In this document: in pieces, positions 25,603 to 33,172 of the stretch
Layout: the number at the start of each line of letters is the position of its first letter
Numbering within the stretch: position 1 is the first letter of the stretch
NCBI GenBank assembly: GCA_035535055.1
Contig: DATLQT010000107.1
Coordinates: 1 to 45,000, forward strand
DNA length: 45,000 nt
Source of the DNA: UBA6019 sp035535055
GTDB lineage: Bacteria > Chloroflexota > Dormibacteria > Dormibacterales > Dormibacteraceae
Direction: 5' to 3'
Translations under genes and position numbers: made by a program
The notes under the pieces: model-generated
What the model saw: only the letters and a program-made list of their open reading frames with translations
What the model was told of the DNA's origin: nothing
Database searches by the model: none

Positions 25603-25992
25603 TCAATCGGCTGGCGAGGCTTCGTAGCCGCCGGTCGCGGTGTGTCTCTCGGTGCCGGTGAGGGCCGGCCAGAAGACACACACCAGCTGCAGGTCGGTGT
25701 GCGCTCGAACGAGGTGGCGATCGTGCTTGTCGAGGGCGTACATGACGCCCGGCCGCAACGGATGCACCTCGTTGGTGGCTAGGTCGACGACCTCGCCCTC
25801 ACCGCCGACGCAGAGGTTCCCCTCGACGTGGTTGGTGTATTCGAGGTGGAGCTCGGAGCCGGCAGAGAGCTCGGTCCAGTGGAAGGAGAAGCTCATGCCG
25901 TCATCCTTCCGCAGGAGCCGCCGGCTCCGCCAACCGTCGCCCCGCACGTCGCGCTCGGTCCCCTCGATTTCGCCGATCGATCTGATGATCAT
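25603..25992 (-). CDS. ectoine synthase-like cupin (EctC family)
   Basis: This 129-residue cupin is recognisably EctC-like, with the near-universal opening IRSIGEIEGTERDV, WRSRRLL, KDDGMSFSFHWT, and the core NHVEGNLCVGGEGEV and PGVMYALDKHDRH. The metal ligands described for Paenibacillus lautus EctC (Glu57, Tyr85, His93, recalled from memory) are present at the same positions here, as are Cys105, Phe107, Glu115 and His117. EctC closes N-gamma-acetyl-diaminobutyrate to ectoine and can also cyclise glutamine to a cyclic amidine. ectA and ectB are absent from the window, so this is an orphan copy inside a hydantoinase/deaminase operon and may have another substrate. The stop lies 19 bp from the downstream start. 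Confidence 0.88.
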   Translation of the reverse strand: MIIRSIGEIEGTERDVRGDGWRSRRLLRKDDGMSFSFHWTELSAGSELHLEYTNHVEGNLCVGGEGEVVDLATNEVHPLRPGVMYALDKHDRHLVRAHTDLQLVCVFWPALTGTERHTATGGYEASPAD

Positions 25993-26001
25993 GCGCAGAG
26001 A

Positions 26002-27720
26002 TTAGGCGAGCTTCCCCGGCCGTGAAAGCCGGCGGCCCTCCCGCAGCGCCTTGGTCGCCGCGCGGTCCACCCCGTCCTCGGCGTCGAGGACGACTCCGTA
26101 GTCGCGCAAAGCACCCTCCCGGGACACATAGCCGCCGGCGACGTCGGCCTCCACGCGTTCCACCTCCCGTTCCAGCGGATCTCCGTACCCACCTCCACCC
26201 GGCAGGCCGATCACGATCTCGTCACCGGGCTCGACCCACACAGTCTGCTTTGGATTGGGGACCTGATCGGCGCCGAGCCGGTAGTAGCCCGGGGCGCCGT
26301 CTCGGCCCCCGAGAAGACCGCGAGCCGGGTAACGAACCCGGTCGAAGAAGGGCGAGAACCGATAGGGCCGGTCGGCGCCGATCCCGCGGATGACCAGCTC
26401 GTGGCCGAGACCGCCGCGCTGCCGGCCTGGACCGGCGGAATCGGTGCGCAATTCGCGCTTGACGAACATGAGGGGAGAGCGCGCCTCCACCACCTCCACC
26501 GGCGTGCCGCTTACGCCCGACGGAAAGGCGGTGCTCGACAACCCGTCCTTGGTCGGCCGGGCGCCCATCCCGCCGGAGTTGAAGAAGAGCATCGTGAAGG
26601 GCCTGCCGCCGCCCGAGGTCCCGTTGAACTGGACGTTCCAGAGGTTGGCGGACCCCTCGGCGAGGACGCGGTCGGGCACCGCGCCGGCGAGGGCGCCATG
26701 GACCGCCAGGGGCAGGAACTGGCCGATTATGTGACGCCCGGCGACCGGGGCCGGCGGCTGGCAGTTGAGGATCGACCCGATGGGGGCGGTGATCTTCACC
26801 GGCCGGAAGCTGCCCTCGTTGTTGGGCACGTCGGGGACCAGGGCGGACTTGACGCCGAAGGTCGTGTAGGCCTCGGTGTAGTTCATCACCACGTTGATCC
26901 CGCGATCGCTGGCGGCCGAAGTCCCCGCGTAGTCGATCGTCATCTGCTCGCCGGCGACCGTCACCGCGACCGCGATCGTCACCGGCCGGTCGTAGCCGTC
27001 AACCGTCATCCGGTAGGTGTAGATGCCGTCGGACAGGGCGCCGATGGCCGCCCGCATGGCCGCCTCCGAACGGCCGATCACCTCGTCGGCGAGGGGGACG
27101 ATGCTCTCCAGGCTGAACTCGGCCATGAACTCCAGCAGCCGGCGACCGCCGACCTCGTTGGCGGCGGTCATGGCGAAGAGGTCGCCGGTGACCTCCTCGG
27201 GCGCGCGCACGTTGGCCCGCAGCAGCTTGAAGAGCTCCTGGTTCGGCCGGCCGGAGTCGAAGAGCTTGGTGAGAGGGATGAAGAGGCCTTCCTCGAAGAC
27301 CTCGCGGGCGTCGGCCGAGAAGGGCCTTCCGCCGATGTCGGCCATGTGGCAGATGTTCCCGAAGAAGGCGACCAGCCGGCCCTCGCGGAAGATCGGGGTC
27401 ACCACCGTCACGTCGTGGAGGTGGCCCGAGGTGTGCCAGGGGTCGTTGGTCACCAGCACGTCACCCGGCGCCAGGGCCTCCTCGGGGTAGGACTGGAGGC
27501 AGAACTCGACGCAGCGGGCCATCGAGTTGATGTGACCGGGGGTGCCGGTCACCGCCTGGGCGATCATCCAGCCGCGGGGGTCGAAGGCGCAGGCCGAGAT
27601 ATCCCCGGCCTCGGCGACGGACGGACTGAAGGCGGTCCGGATCAGCGATGCCGCCTGTTCGTTGACGACGCCGATGAGCCGGCTCCAGAAGATCTCCAGG
27701 GTGAGCGGGTCAATCGCCAA
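26002..27720 (-). CDS. hydantoinase B/oxoprolinase family protein
   Basis: This 572-residue subunit of ATP-dependent hydantoinase/5-oxoprolinase-type enzymes (HyuB) has the N-terminal signature (DPLTLEIFWSRL), the conserved NDPWHTSGHLHDVTVV, and the C-terminal PGGGGYGDPLERE. With HyuA it hydrolyses a cyclic amide (hydantoin, N-methylhydantoin, 5-oxoproline) using ATP, or carboxylates ketones in related systems. The start is TTG 27720, overlapping the HyuA stop by 11 bp. The EctC-like gene starts 9 bp after its end, so all are one transcription unit. Confidence 0.92.
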   Translation of the reverse strand: MAIDPLTLEIFWSRLIGVVNEQAASLIRTAFSPSVAEAGDISACAFDPRGWMIAQAVTGTPGHINSMARCVEFCLQSYPEEALAPGDVLVTNDPWHTSGHLHDVTVVTPIFREGRLVAFFGNICHMADIGGRPFSADAREVFEEGLFIPLTKLFDSGRPNQELFKLLRANVRAPEEVTGDLFAMTAANEVGGRRLLEFMAEFSLESIVPLADEVIGRSEAAMRAAIGALSDGIYTYRMTVDGYDRPVTIAVAVTVAGEQMTIDYAGTSAASDRGINVVMNYTEAYTTFGVKSALVPDVPNNEGSFRPVKITAPIGSILNCQPPAPVAGRHIIGQFLPLAVHGALAGAVPDRVLAEGSANLWNVQFNGTSGGGRPFTMLFFNSGGMGARPTKDGLSSTAFPSGVSGTPVEVVEARSPLMFVKRELRTDSAGPGRQRGGLGHELVIRGIGADRPYRFSPFFDRVRYPARGLLGGRDGAPGYYRLGADQVPNPKQTVWVEPGDEIVIGLPGGGGYGDPLEREVERVEADVAGGYVSREGALRDYGVVLDAEDGVDRAATKALREGRRLSRPGKLA

Positions 27721-29803
27721 GGCGGATCACCAAGTTGAGCAGGCCGTCGACCTCGAGCTCGCCGCCGGGGCCGACGATGGTGGTGGACTCCTTCTCCTCC
27801 ACCACCAGCGGCCCGGCCAGACGGCACCCGGGCGCCAGCGACGAGCGCCGGTAGATCGGCGTCGGCACCAGCCCGCCGTCGTCGCGCCAGTACACCCGCC
27901 GCTCGGCCCTGGGGGTGGGTGGGCCGCCGGCGGGTCCGCGCGGCGGCTCCAGCCGCAACTCCGGCCGCGGGCCCGAGGCGACCAGCCGCCAGGCGAAGAC
28001 CTCGACCTCCACTCCCGGCGGCGTCCGGCCGTAAAGCCCCTCGTAGGCCGCCCGGAAGGACTCGGCGACGGCGGCGGCAGGTGACTCCCCGGGCGGCCAG
28101 GGCGGCAGCTCCACCCGGGTCTGATGCGCCTGGCCAGCCAGGCGGAGGTCGGCCGAGCGCCGGAACCCGACCTCGGTGGCAGCCACGCCCGCCGCGGCCA
28201 GAACCTTGCGGCCCTCCTCCTCCATCTCGGAGTAGGCGCGGTCCACGCCCCGCCAGTCAACCGCACCAAGCCGGCTGAACCCGCTCCGGACCAACTCCAC
28301 CGCCAGGGGCGCCAAGAGGAAGCCGATGGTGGACCCGACGCCGGCGGCCGCCGGCACCAGGACCTCGGGTGTTCCCAGCAGCCGGGCGACGTGGAATGCG
28401 TGCACGGGGCCGGCTCCACCGAAGGCGACGAGAGGAAGCGTCCGGGCGTCCTTCCCGCGCTCGACGGCGTGGATGCGGGCAGCGCCCGCCATGTTCTCGT
28501 TGACGACCTGGTGCACCGCCCAGGCCGCCTCCAGCGTAGTGAGCCCCAGCGGGCCGGCCAGCCGGGACTCGATCGCGGTCGAGGCCGCTGCGCGGTCGAG
28601 CCGCATCCGGCCACCGAGGAAGTAGTCGGGGTCCAGGTAGCCGAGCAGGAGGTCGGCGTCGGTGACCGTCGGCTCGTTACCGCCCAGCCCGTAGCAGGCC
28701 GGGCCCGGGGCGGCCCCGGCGCTGTCGGGGCCGACCTTGACCAGCCCGAAGCGATCGAGGCGGGCGATCGACCCGCCGCCGGCTCCGATCTCGACCATCT
28801 CCACGGTCGGCACCCGGATCGGCAGCCCGCTTCCCTTTTTGAAGCGGTAGACGCGGTCAACTTCCGCCTCGGTGGTGATCAGGGGCCGCCCGCCCTCGAC
28901 GACGCAGGCCTTGGCGGTCGTGCCGCCCATGTCGAAGGAGAGCAGGTCGAGGCGGCCCGAGCGCGCCCCGAGGTCCGCCGCGGCCAGCGCCCCGGCGGCG
29001 GGACCGGATTCGATCATCCGCACCGGGTTGAGCCGGGCCGTCTCGACCGACGCCACCGCGCCCGAGGAGAGCATCACCAGCAGCCGGGCGGCGGACCCGG
29101 AGGCCCGGAGCCGCTCCTCGATCACGTCGAGGTAGCGCTCGACCAGGCGCCTCACATAGACGTTGACCAGGGTCGTCGAGGTCCGCTCGTACTCCCGGAT
29201 CTCGCCGGCCACCTCGGCTGAGATCGAGACCGGGACACCCGGCAGCTCCGATTCCAGGATCTCCCGCGCGGCTTGTTCGTGGGCCGGGTTGCGGTAGCTG
29301 TGGAGGAAGCAGACCGCGACCGCCTTGGCGCCGGCGGCCGCGGCCTGGCGCGCCGCCGCCCGGACCCCGGCTTGGTCAAGCGGGGCATGGACACTGCCGT
29401 CGGCCAGCAGCCGTTCGTCCACCTCGAAGCGCAGGCGCCGGGGGGCGATCGGCCGCGGCAGGTCCAAGAACAGGTCGTACATGTCGTAACGGTGCTCGCG
29501 AGCGATCTCGACCACGTCGCGAAAGCCCCGGGTGGTCAGGAGTGCCGTCGGGTCTCCCTTGCGCTCGAGGATGGCGTTGGTGACCAGGGTCGTCCCATGG
29601 ACCATCGTCGCCACCTCGGCGCCACTCGCCCCAGCCTGCTCCAAGATCTCGCGGAGGCCGCGCTCGACGCCCTCCGCCGGCTCCGCCGGGGTGGAGAGCG
29701 TCTTGCCGAACCAGGCCTGGCCGGTGGCGGGGTCGGAGACGAGCAGGTCCGTGAAGGTCCCCCCGATGTCGATCCCCACCCGGAGCCGTCGTGCTGGGGC
29801 CAC
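27710..29803 (-). CDS. hydantoinase/oxoprolinase family protein, subunit A
   Basis: This 697-residue HyuA-type subunit belongs to the actin-like ATPase superfamily. The N-terminal phosphate motif GIDIGGTFTD (10-19), HGTTLVTNAILERKG, FDMGGTTAKA, GAGGGSIA and AFGGAGPVHA are all visible, giving a complete ATP-binding core. It couples ATP hydrolysis to opening of a cyclic amide together with HyuB. I start at GTG 29803 because the fold begins eight residues later and the length then matches family members; a TTG two codons earlier is the alternative. The stop of a 63-residue unknown protein lies 14 bp upstream. Confidence 0.92.
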   Translation of the reverse strand: MAPARRLRVGIDIGGTFTDLLVSDPATGQAWFGKTLSTPAEPAEGVERGLREILEQAGASGAEVATMVHGTTLVTNAILERKGDPTALLTTRGFRDVVEIAREHRYDMYDLFLDLPRPIAPRRLRFEVDERLLADGSVHAPLDQAGVRAAARQAAAAGAKAVAVCFLHSYRNPAHEQAAREILESELPGVPVSISAEVAGEIREYERTSTTLVNVYVRRLVERYLDVIEERLRASGSAARLLVMLSSGAVASVETARLNPVRMIESGPAAGALAAADLGARSGRLDLLSFDMGGTTAKACVVEGGRPLITTEAEVDRVYRFKKGSGLPIRVPTVEMVEIGAGGGSIARLDRFGLVKVGPDSAGAAPGPACYGLGGNEPTVTDADLLLGYLDPDYFLGGRMRLDRAAASTAIESRLAGPLGLTTLEAAWAVHQVVNENMAGAARIHAVERGKDARTLPLVAFGGAGPVHAFHVARLLGTPEVLVPAAAGVGSTIGFLLAPLAVELVRSGFSRLGAVDWRGVDRAYSEMEEEGRKVLAAAGVAATEVGFRRSADLRLAGQAHQTRVELPPWPPGESPAAAVAESFRAAYEGLYGRTPPGVEVEVFAWRLVASGPRPELRLEPPRGPAGGPPTPRAERRVYWRDDGGLVPTPIYRRSSLAPGCRLAGPLVVEEKESTTIVGPGGELEVDGLLNLVIRLGD

Positions 29804-29817
29804 CGACAACGCTGTGG

Positions 29818-30009
29818 CTACTTCACGAAGAGCTGCCGGGGGAAGTCCGCGAGCAGCTCGTGTCCGTCTTCGGTGACCCACCGCCCGGCGTCGTGAACCC
29901 GGCCTCGGTTAGCCCGCGAGCTCCCTCCCATGCCAGTCGTGATCTTGGAGTAGGCGGCCTCGCTCTCCTTGACCAGCTGAGTGTCGGGTCGCGACAGCGG
30001 TGCGCCCAT
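29818..30009 (-). CDS. small hypothetical protein (63 aa) upstream of hyuA-like gene
   Basis: This 63-residue reading frame begins with ATG 30009, preceded by GAGGAGA at suitable spacing, and ends 14 bp before the HyuA-like start. The sequence is polar with a conserved-looking end (GRWVTEDGHELLADFPRQLFVK region, residues about 42-63) and no signal peptide or membrane segment. I do not recognise a family. Position and ribosome binding site make it a credible gene of the hydantoinase operon, possibly a small accessory subunit; function unknown. Confidence 0.65.
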   Translation of the reverse strand: MGAPLSRPDTQLVKESEAAYSKITTGMGGSSRANRGRVHDAGRWVTEDGHELLADFPRQLFVK

Positions 30010-30067
30010 GGATTCGCTTCTCCTCAACCACGGCATTGGAGCCGGTGGGCGGAGACTACCAGCAAGC

Positions 30068-30895
30068 CTAGATCTTCTTGGAATCGGGCACCTCGTTGTG
30101 CGCCCTGGGCCAGCGGAACACATCGCTGGTCGCCAGTTGGCCGCCGGTGACATAGAGGACGTTGCCAGAAACCCACTCCGCTTCGTCGGAGCAGAGGTAG
30201 ACAGCGGCGGCGGCCACGTCATCGGGCTTGCCGAGGCGGTTGATCGGATAGAAGGAGGCGCGATCCAGCCGCTGCTCGGGTGACGCCAGCCAGGGAGCGG
30301 TGAGCGCGGTCTCGACGACCCCGGGGGCGATTGCGTTGACGCGGACTCGGTCCTTGCCGACCTCGTACCCGAGCACCTGGGTGATGTTGACCAGCGCCGC
30401 CTTTGCCGACCCATAGAGGGCCTCTGTGGGCGCAGGGAAAACGGCGTCAATGGAGACGATGTTGAGGATCGCACCCCCCGAACCCTGTGCGGCCATCTGC
30501 TTGGCGGCCGCGATGGCTGTGAAGGCCGGCGACCGCAGGTTGAGGGCGAACATCGCGTCGAAGGCCTGCGGCGTCGCCTCGGCCAGCGGACCGGCAGCGC
30601 CCGGCAGGTCGACGAAGCCTCCGGCATTGTTGACCAGGATGTGCAGAGCGCCCATGGTCTTGATGGCGACGGCCACCATCTCCTGAGCGGCCTGCAGGTC
30701 CCCCATGTCCGTCGGGATGGTGTGCGCCTCGCGTCCGAGGGCACGGATCTCACCCGCCACCGACTCCAGCTGGTCCCGGCTGCGCGCGGCAATGGCGACG
30801 TCCGCGCCCTGCCGCGCGAAGGCCAACGCGATGGCCCTGCCGATGCCCCGCCCACCGCCGGTGACCAGGGCTTTCTTACCTTGGTACGAGAACAT
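30068..30895 (-). CDS. SDR family oxidoreductase
   Basis: This is a 275-residue classical SDR with TGGGRGIG (12-19), NNAG (89-92) and catalytic Ser148, Tyr161, Lys165. AARSRD after strand 2 suggests NADPH preference. ATG 30895 follows GGGAGG at 7 nt; a longer open frame upstream lacks such a signal. It is the first gene of the run SDR, 63-aa protein, HyuA, HyuB, EctC-like, adenine-deaminase-like, with a 58-bp gap to the second gene. It may oxidise the alcohol precursor of the compound handled by the rest of the operon. The 155 bp upstream to the pseudogene is of lower GC content than its surroundings and could hold the promoter. Confidence 0.9.
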   Translation of the reverse strand: MFSYQGKKALVTGGGRGIGRAIALAFARQGADVAIAARSRDQLESVAGEIRALGREAHTIPTDMGDLQAAQEMVAVAIKTMGALHILVNNAGGFVDLPGAAGPLAEATPQAFDAMFALNLRSPAFTAIAAAKQMAAQGSGGAILNIVSIDAVFPAPTEALYGSAKAALVNITQVLGYEVGKDRVRVNAIAPGVVETALTAPWLASPEQRLDRASFYPINRLGKPDDVAAAAVYLCSDEAEWVSGNVLYVTGGQLATSDVFRWPRAHNEVPDSKKI

Positions 30896-31050
30896 TTTGA
30901 GACCTCCCTGATCAGCCCGTCGAGCGGACATGGGCGCCGACCATCGTAGGACCATGACCCCCAGCGACGTCGCGGCAGGTCATCGCGGCCTACTAAGGAG
31001 TCACGAACACTGATAAGACCACACCCTTGTTAGCTGATAGGCATCCGCCC

Positions 31051-31457
31051 TCATTCTGAGTGCCCGGCGAGATCCGCCACCCCCACCAGCGGGATCAATT
31101 GGGGCGGATTCCAGAAGTGTGTCGCCCCATGCGGCACGACGGGCGACCTCTCCACCAGGCTGCTGGCCGGGCGCCCGTTGATCGAGGCGAGCACGGCGCA
31201 GGGGGGCAAAGCTGGTCCAGGCGCCGGAAGGTGTCGACGCGTGGGAGCGCCGCCTCCGCCTGCTCCTCGCTGATAAGGCCGTGTTGCTGGAAGAGCCGGA
31301 GGCTCAGGGCCGGCTGCTCCACCGCGAGCTGAAGGCTCGCCCCCCAGCGGCCGATCATGGTGGCGGGAACGCCTGCCACCGCGAAGACCGGGGCCTTGCC
31401 CTGGCCGATCAGGCCGTTCCCGACGACCGCCGCCCTGTTCACCCCGGACGGGACCAT
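31051..31457 (-). pseudogene. broken 3-hydroxyacyl-CoA dehydrogenase (N-terminal half)
   Basis: On the minus strand a first frame reads VVGNGLIGQGKAPVFAVAG, then TMIGRWGASLQ, and HGLISEEQAEAALPRV, the NAD-binding half of a 3-hydroxyacyl-CoA dehydrogenase (lambda-crystallin type). A second frame then reads AVLASINGRPASSLVER and THFWNPPQLIPLV, the next segments of the same protein. The frames switch at a run of six C (minus strand, 31201-31206); one more C would join them. About 35 residues between the two segments are also missing, and the C-terminal half is absent (stop at 31051). The gene is therefore deleted, frameshifted and truncated. Confidence 0.75.
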
Positions 31458-32294
31458 CCCCATCTCCTGCACGGAATTTGCGGCAGTGCTGCCACGCACC
31501 GGCAATACTGGGGCATCGCTGAGCCCAGACCGGAGTCGCTGGCGAACCGCCTGCTGGCTGCTCGCGCCAGCGGCGAGCCCATCGAGCTCCTGACCGAGAC
31601 GGAAGCCTTCGGTGAGGAGCTCGCCTATGCCGTGCAGGACCTGGTGGTGCAGGGCCTCTGCGCCGGCGGGAAGGATAGCCGGGTTGGCTACAAGATCGCG
31701 ATGACGAGTCCCGAGACCATGGCCCTGGCAAACGCGCGGGAGCCCGCCTATGGGGTCCTCACCAGGTCCATGGTGCTGGCCAGCCCGGCCATAATCGCCC
31801 TCAGCGACCTCTATCAACCCCGCCTGGAGGCCGAGCTGGTCTTCCTCATCGACGCGGACCTCCCGCCGGCAGCGGGCCCCGACGAGATCGTCCGCGCAGC
31901 CCGGGTGGCGGCGGGCCTGGAGATCCCGAGCGCCCGCTACCGGGACTGGTTCGGCCGCATGCCCATCCCCGACTTGGTCAGCGACGACACCGCCGCGGGC
32001 CGGCTCGTGGTGGCCGGGGGCGCCGTTCCCGCCGATGGCCTGGCCCTCGACCGTATCGAGATGCGGCTCCGTCACGAAGGTCGCGAGGTGCAGCACGGCC
32101 TCTCCTCGGTCGTGCTTGGCAGCCCGATCCTTGCCGTTGCCTGGCTAACCCGCGCCCTCGCCGCCCGCGGAAGATCGCTCAGAGCCGGCGAGCTGGTCTC
32201 GTCGGGCACCTTCGGCCTGCCGCTGCCGGCAGCGTCTGGGCGCTGGGAGGCCGGCTTCTCCGGTATCGGTTCCGCCAGCGCCGTCTTCCGGTAG
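31281..32294 (+). CDS. 2-keto-4-pentenoate hydratase-like protein with uncertain 5' end
   Basis: From about 31533 on, this frame encodes a complete MhpD/fumarylacetoacetate-hydrolase-fold protein (ESLANRLLAAR, VGYKIAMTSPETM, EPAYGVL, with metal ligands in RLEAELVFLID and a Glu in GLEIPSARYRDW, and LGSPILAVAWL). Such enzymes hydrate 2-oxo-4-pentenoate or decarboxylate 4-oxalocrotonate in meta-cleavage pathways. The 84 codons upstream, back to GTG 31281, are antisense to a 3-hydroxyacyl-CoA dehydrogenase remnant and look like no protein. No ATG, GTG or TTG lies between that GTG/TTG pair and the domain start; the next in-frame GTG falls inside the first helices. The gene may have lost its own start or use a rare codon. 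Confidence 0.7.
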   Translation: MLLEEPEAQGRLLHRELKARPPAADHGGGNACHREDRGLALADQAVPDDRRPVHPGRDHPHLLHGICGSAATHRQYWGIAEPRPESLANRLLAARASGEPIELLTETEAFGEELAYAVQDLVVQGLCAGGKDSRVGYKIAMTSPETMALANAREPAYGVLTRSMVLASPAIIALSDLYQPRLEAELVFLIDADLPPAAGPDEIVRAARVAAGLEIPSARYRDWFGRMPIPDLVSDDTAAGRLVVAGGAVPADGLALDRIEMRLRHEGREVQHGLSSVVLGSPILAVAWLTRALAARGRSLRAGELVSSGTFGLPLPAASGRWEAGFSGIGSASAVFR

Positions 32295-32390
32295 CTGCCC
32301 CCTTCGCGCCGTTCCGCCTCCCGCGGGCCGACGCCGCCGGCCGGCCAATCTCGCGGCGGCCAGCGCGAGGTGGCCACGTCCGGCTGGGCC

Positions 32391-33170
32391 CTAGACCATC
32401 GTGTAGCCGCCGCTCACCGAGAGCGTCTGGCCGGTGATGTAGGAGGCGCGGTCGGAGGCGAGCAGCAGCACCGTGGGAACGATGTCGTCCGGCGTGCCGA
32501 GACGGCGCAGCGGGTAGCGCTTGGCCACCCGCTCCAGCACCTCGGGCGGGAACTGGCTGCCCTGGTCGCCGGCCCAGATCGAGTGCTCGCCGGAAGTCTC
32601 CGGCCGGCCGGGGGTGAACCCGGGCGAGACCACGTTCAGGGTGATGTTGTGCTTGCCCACCTCGCGGGCGAGCGCCTTGGTCATGGCCATGACCGCGGCC
32701 TTGGCGCCTGAATGGACCACCTCGCGCCACTCGCCGATGCGGCCGGCGTCGGAGCCTATGGAGACGATTCGCCCGTAGCCCTGCGGGATCATCCGCTCCA
32801 GGACCGCCCGGGTGCAGTGGAGGAAGCTCCAGAGCTCGGTGGCGAGGATGCGCTCCCACTCGGCCGGTGACTGCTCCATGAAGAGACGGTCGACCGCCCA
32901 ACCCGCGTTGTTGACCAGCACATCGACGCGTCCGCTCTCCTCCTGCGCCCGGGCCACCAGCGCCTTCACTGCGTCCGGGTCCGTCACGTCCGTCCGCTGC
33001 ACGCGCACGTTCGCGGACGCCTCACTGGCGACCCGAGCCGCCTGGGCCTCGTCGATGTCGGCGAGGTAGACGGTCGCCCCCTCGCCGGCGAAGCCGAGCA
33101 CGATCTCGCGCCCGATGTTCGATGCGCCGCCGGTCACGATCACGGTCCGCCCTTCGAGGCCAAGGTCCAT
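32391..33170 (-). CDS. SDR family protein lacking the catalytic Tyr (BadH-like)
   Basis: This 259-residue SDR is related to 2-hydroxycyclohexanecarboxyl-CoA dehydrogenase-type enzymes. TGGASNIG (13-20), acidic LADID for NAD(H), NNAG (87-90), Ser140 in SIGSDAGRIG and Lys157 are present. The catalytic Tyr is replaced by His153 (VVHSGAK) and the active-site Asn position near 112 is Glu (ATELW). It may therefore be inactive, altered in chemistry or structural. ATG 33170 follows GGAGGG, 2 bp after the stop of the FAD-subunit gene. It is the last gene of the nine-gene operon. Confidence 0.88.
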   Translation of the reverse strand: MDLGLEGRTVIVTGGASNIGREIVLGFAGEGATVYLADIDEAQAARVASEASANVRVQRTDVTDPDAVKALVARAQEESGRVDVLVNNAGWAVDRLFMEQSPAEWERILATELWSFLHCTRAVLERMIPQGYGRIVSIGSDAGRIGEWREVVHSGAKAAVMAMTKALAREVGKHNITLNVVSPGFTPGRPETSGEHSIWAGDQGSQFPPEVLERVAKRYPLRRLGTPDDIVPTVLLLASDRASYITGQTLSVSGGYTMV

Positions 33171-33172
33171 CT

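Noticed and set aside
25603..25992. Ectoine biosynthesis locus
   Set aside because: Only an EctC-like gene is present; ectA, ectB, ectD and a linked aspartokinase are absent.
31281..31532. N-terminal 84 codons of the hydratase-like frame as real protein
   Set aside because: The sequence is antisense to the decayed 3-hydroxyacyl-CoA dehydrogenase and shows no protein-like pattern.
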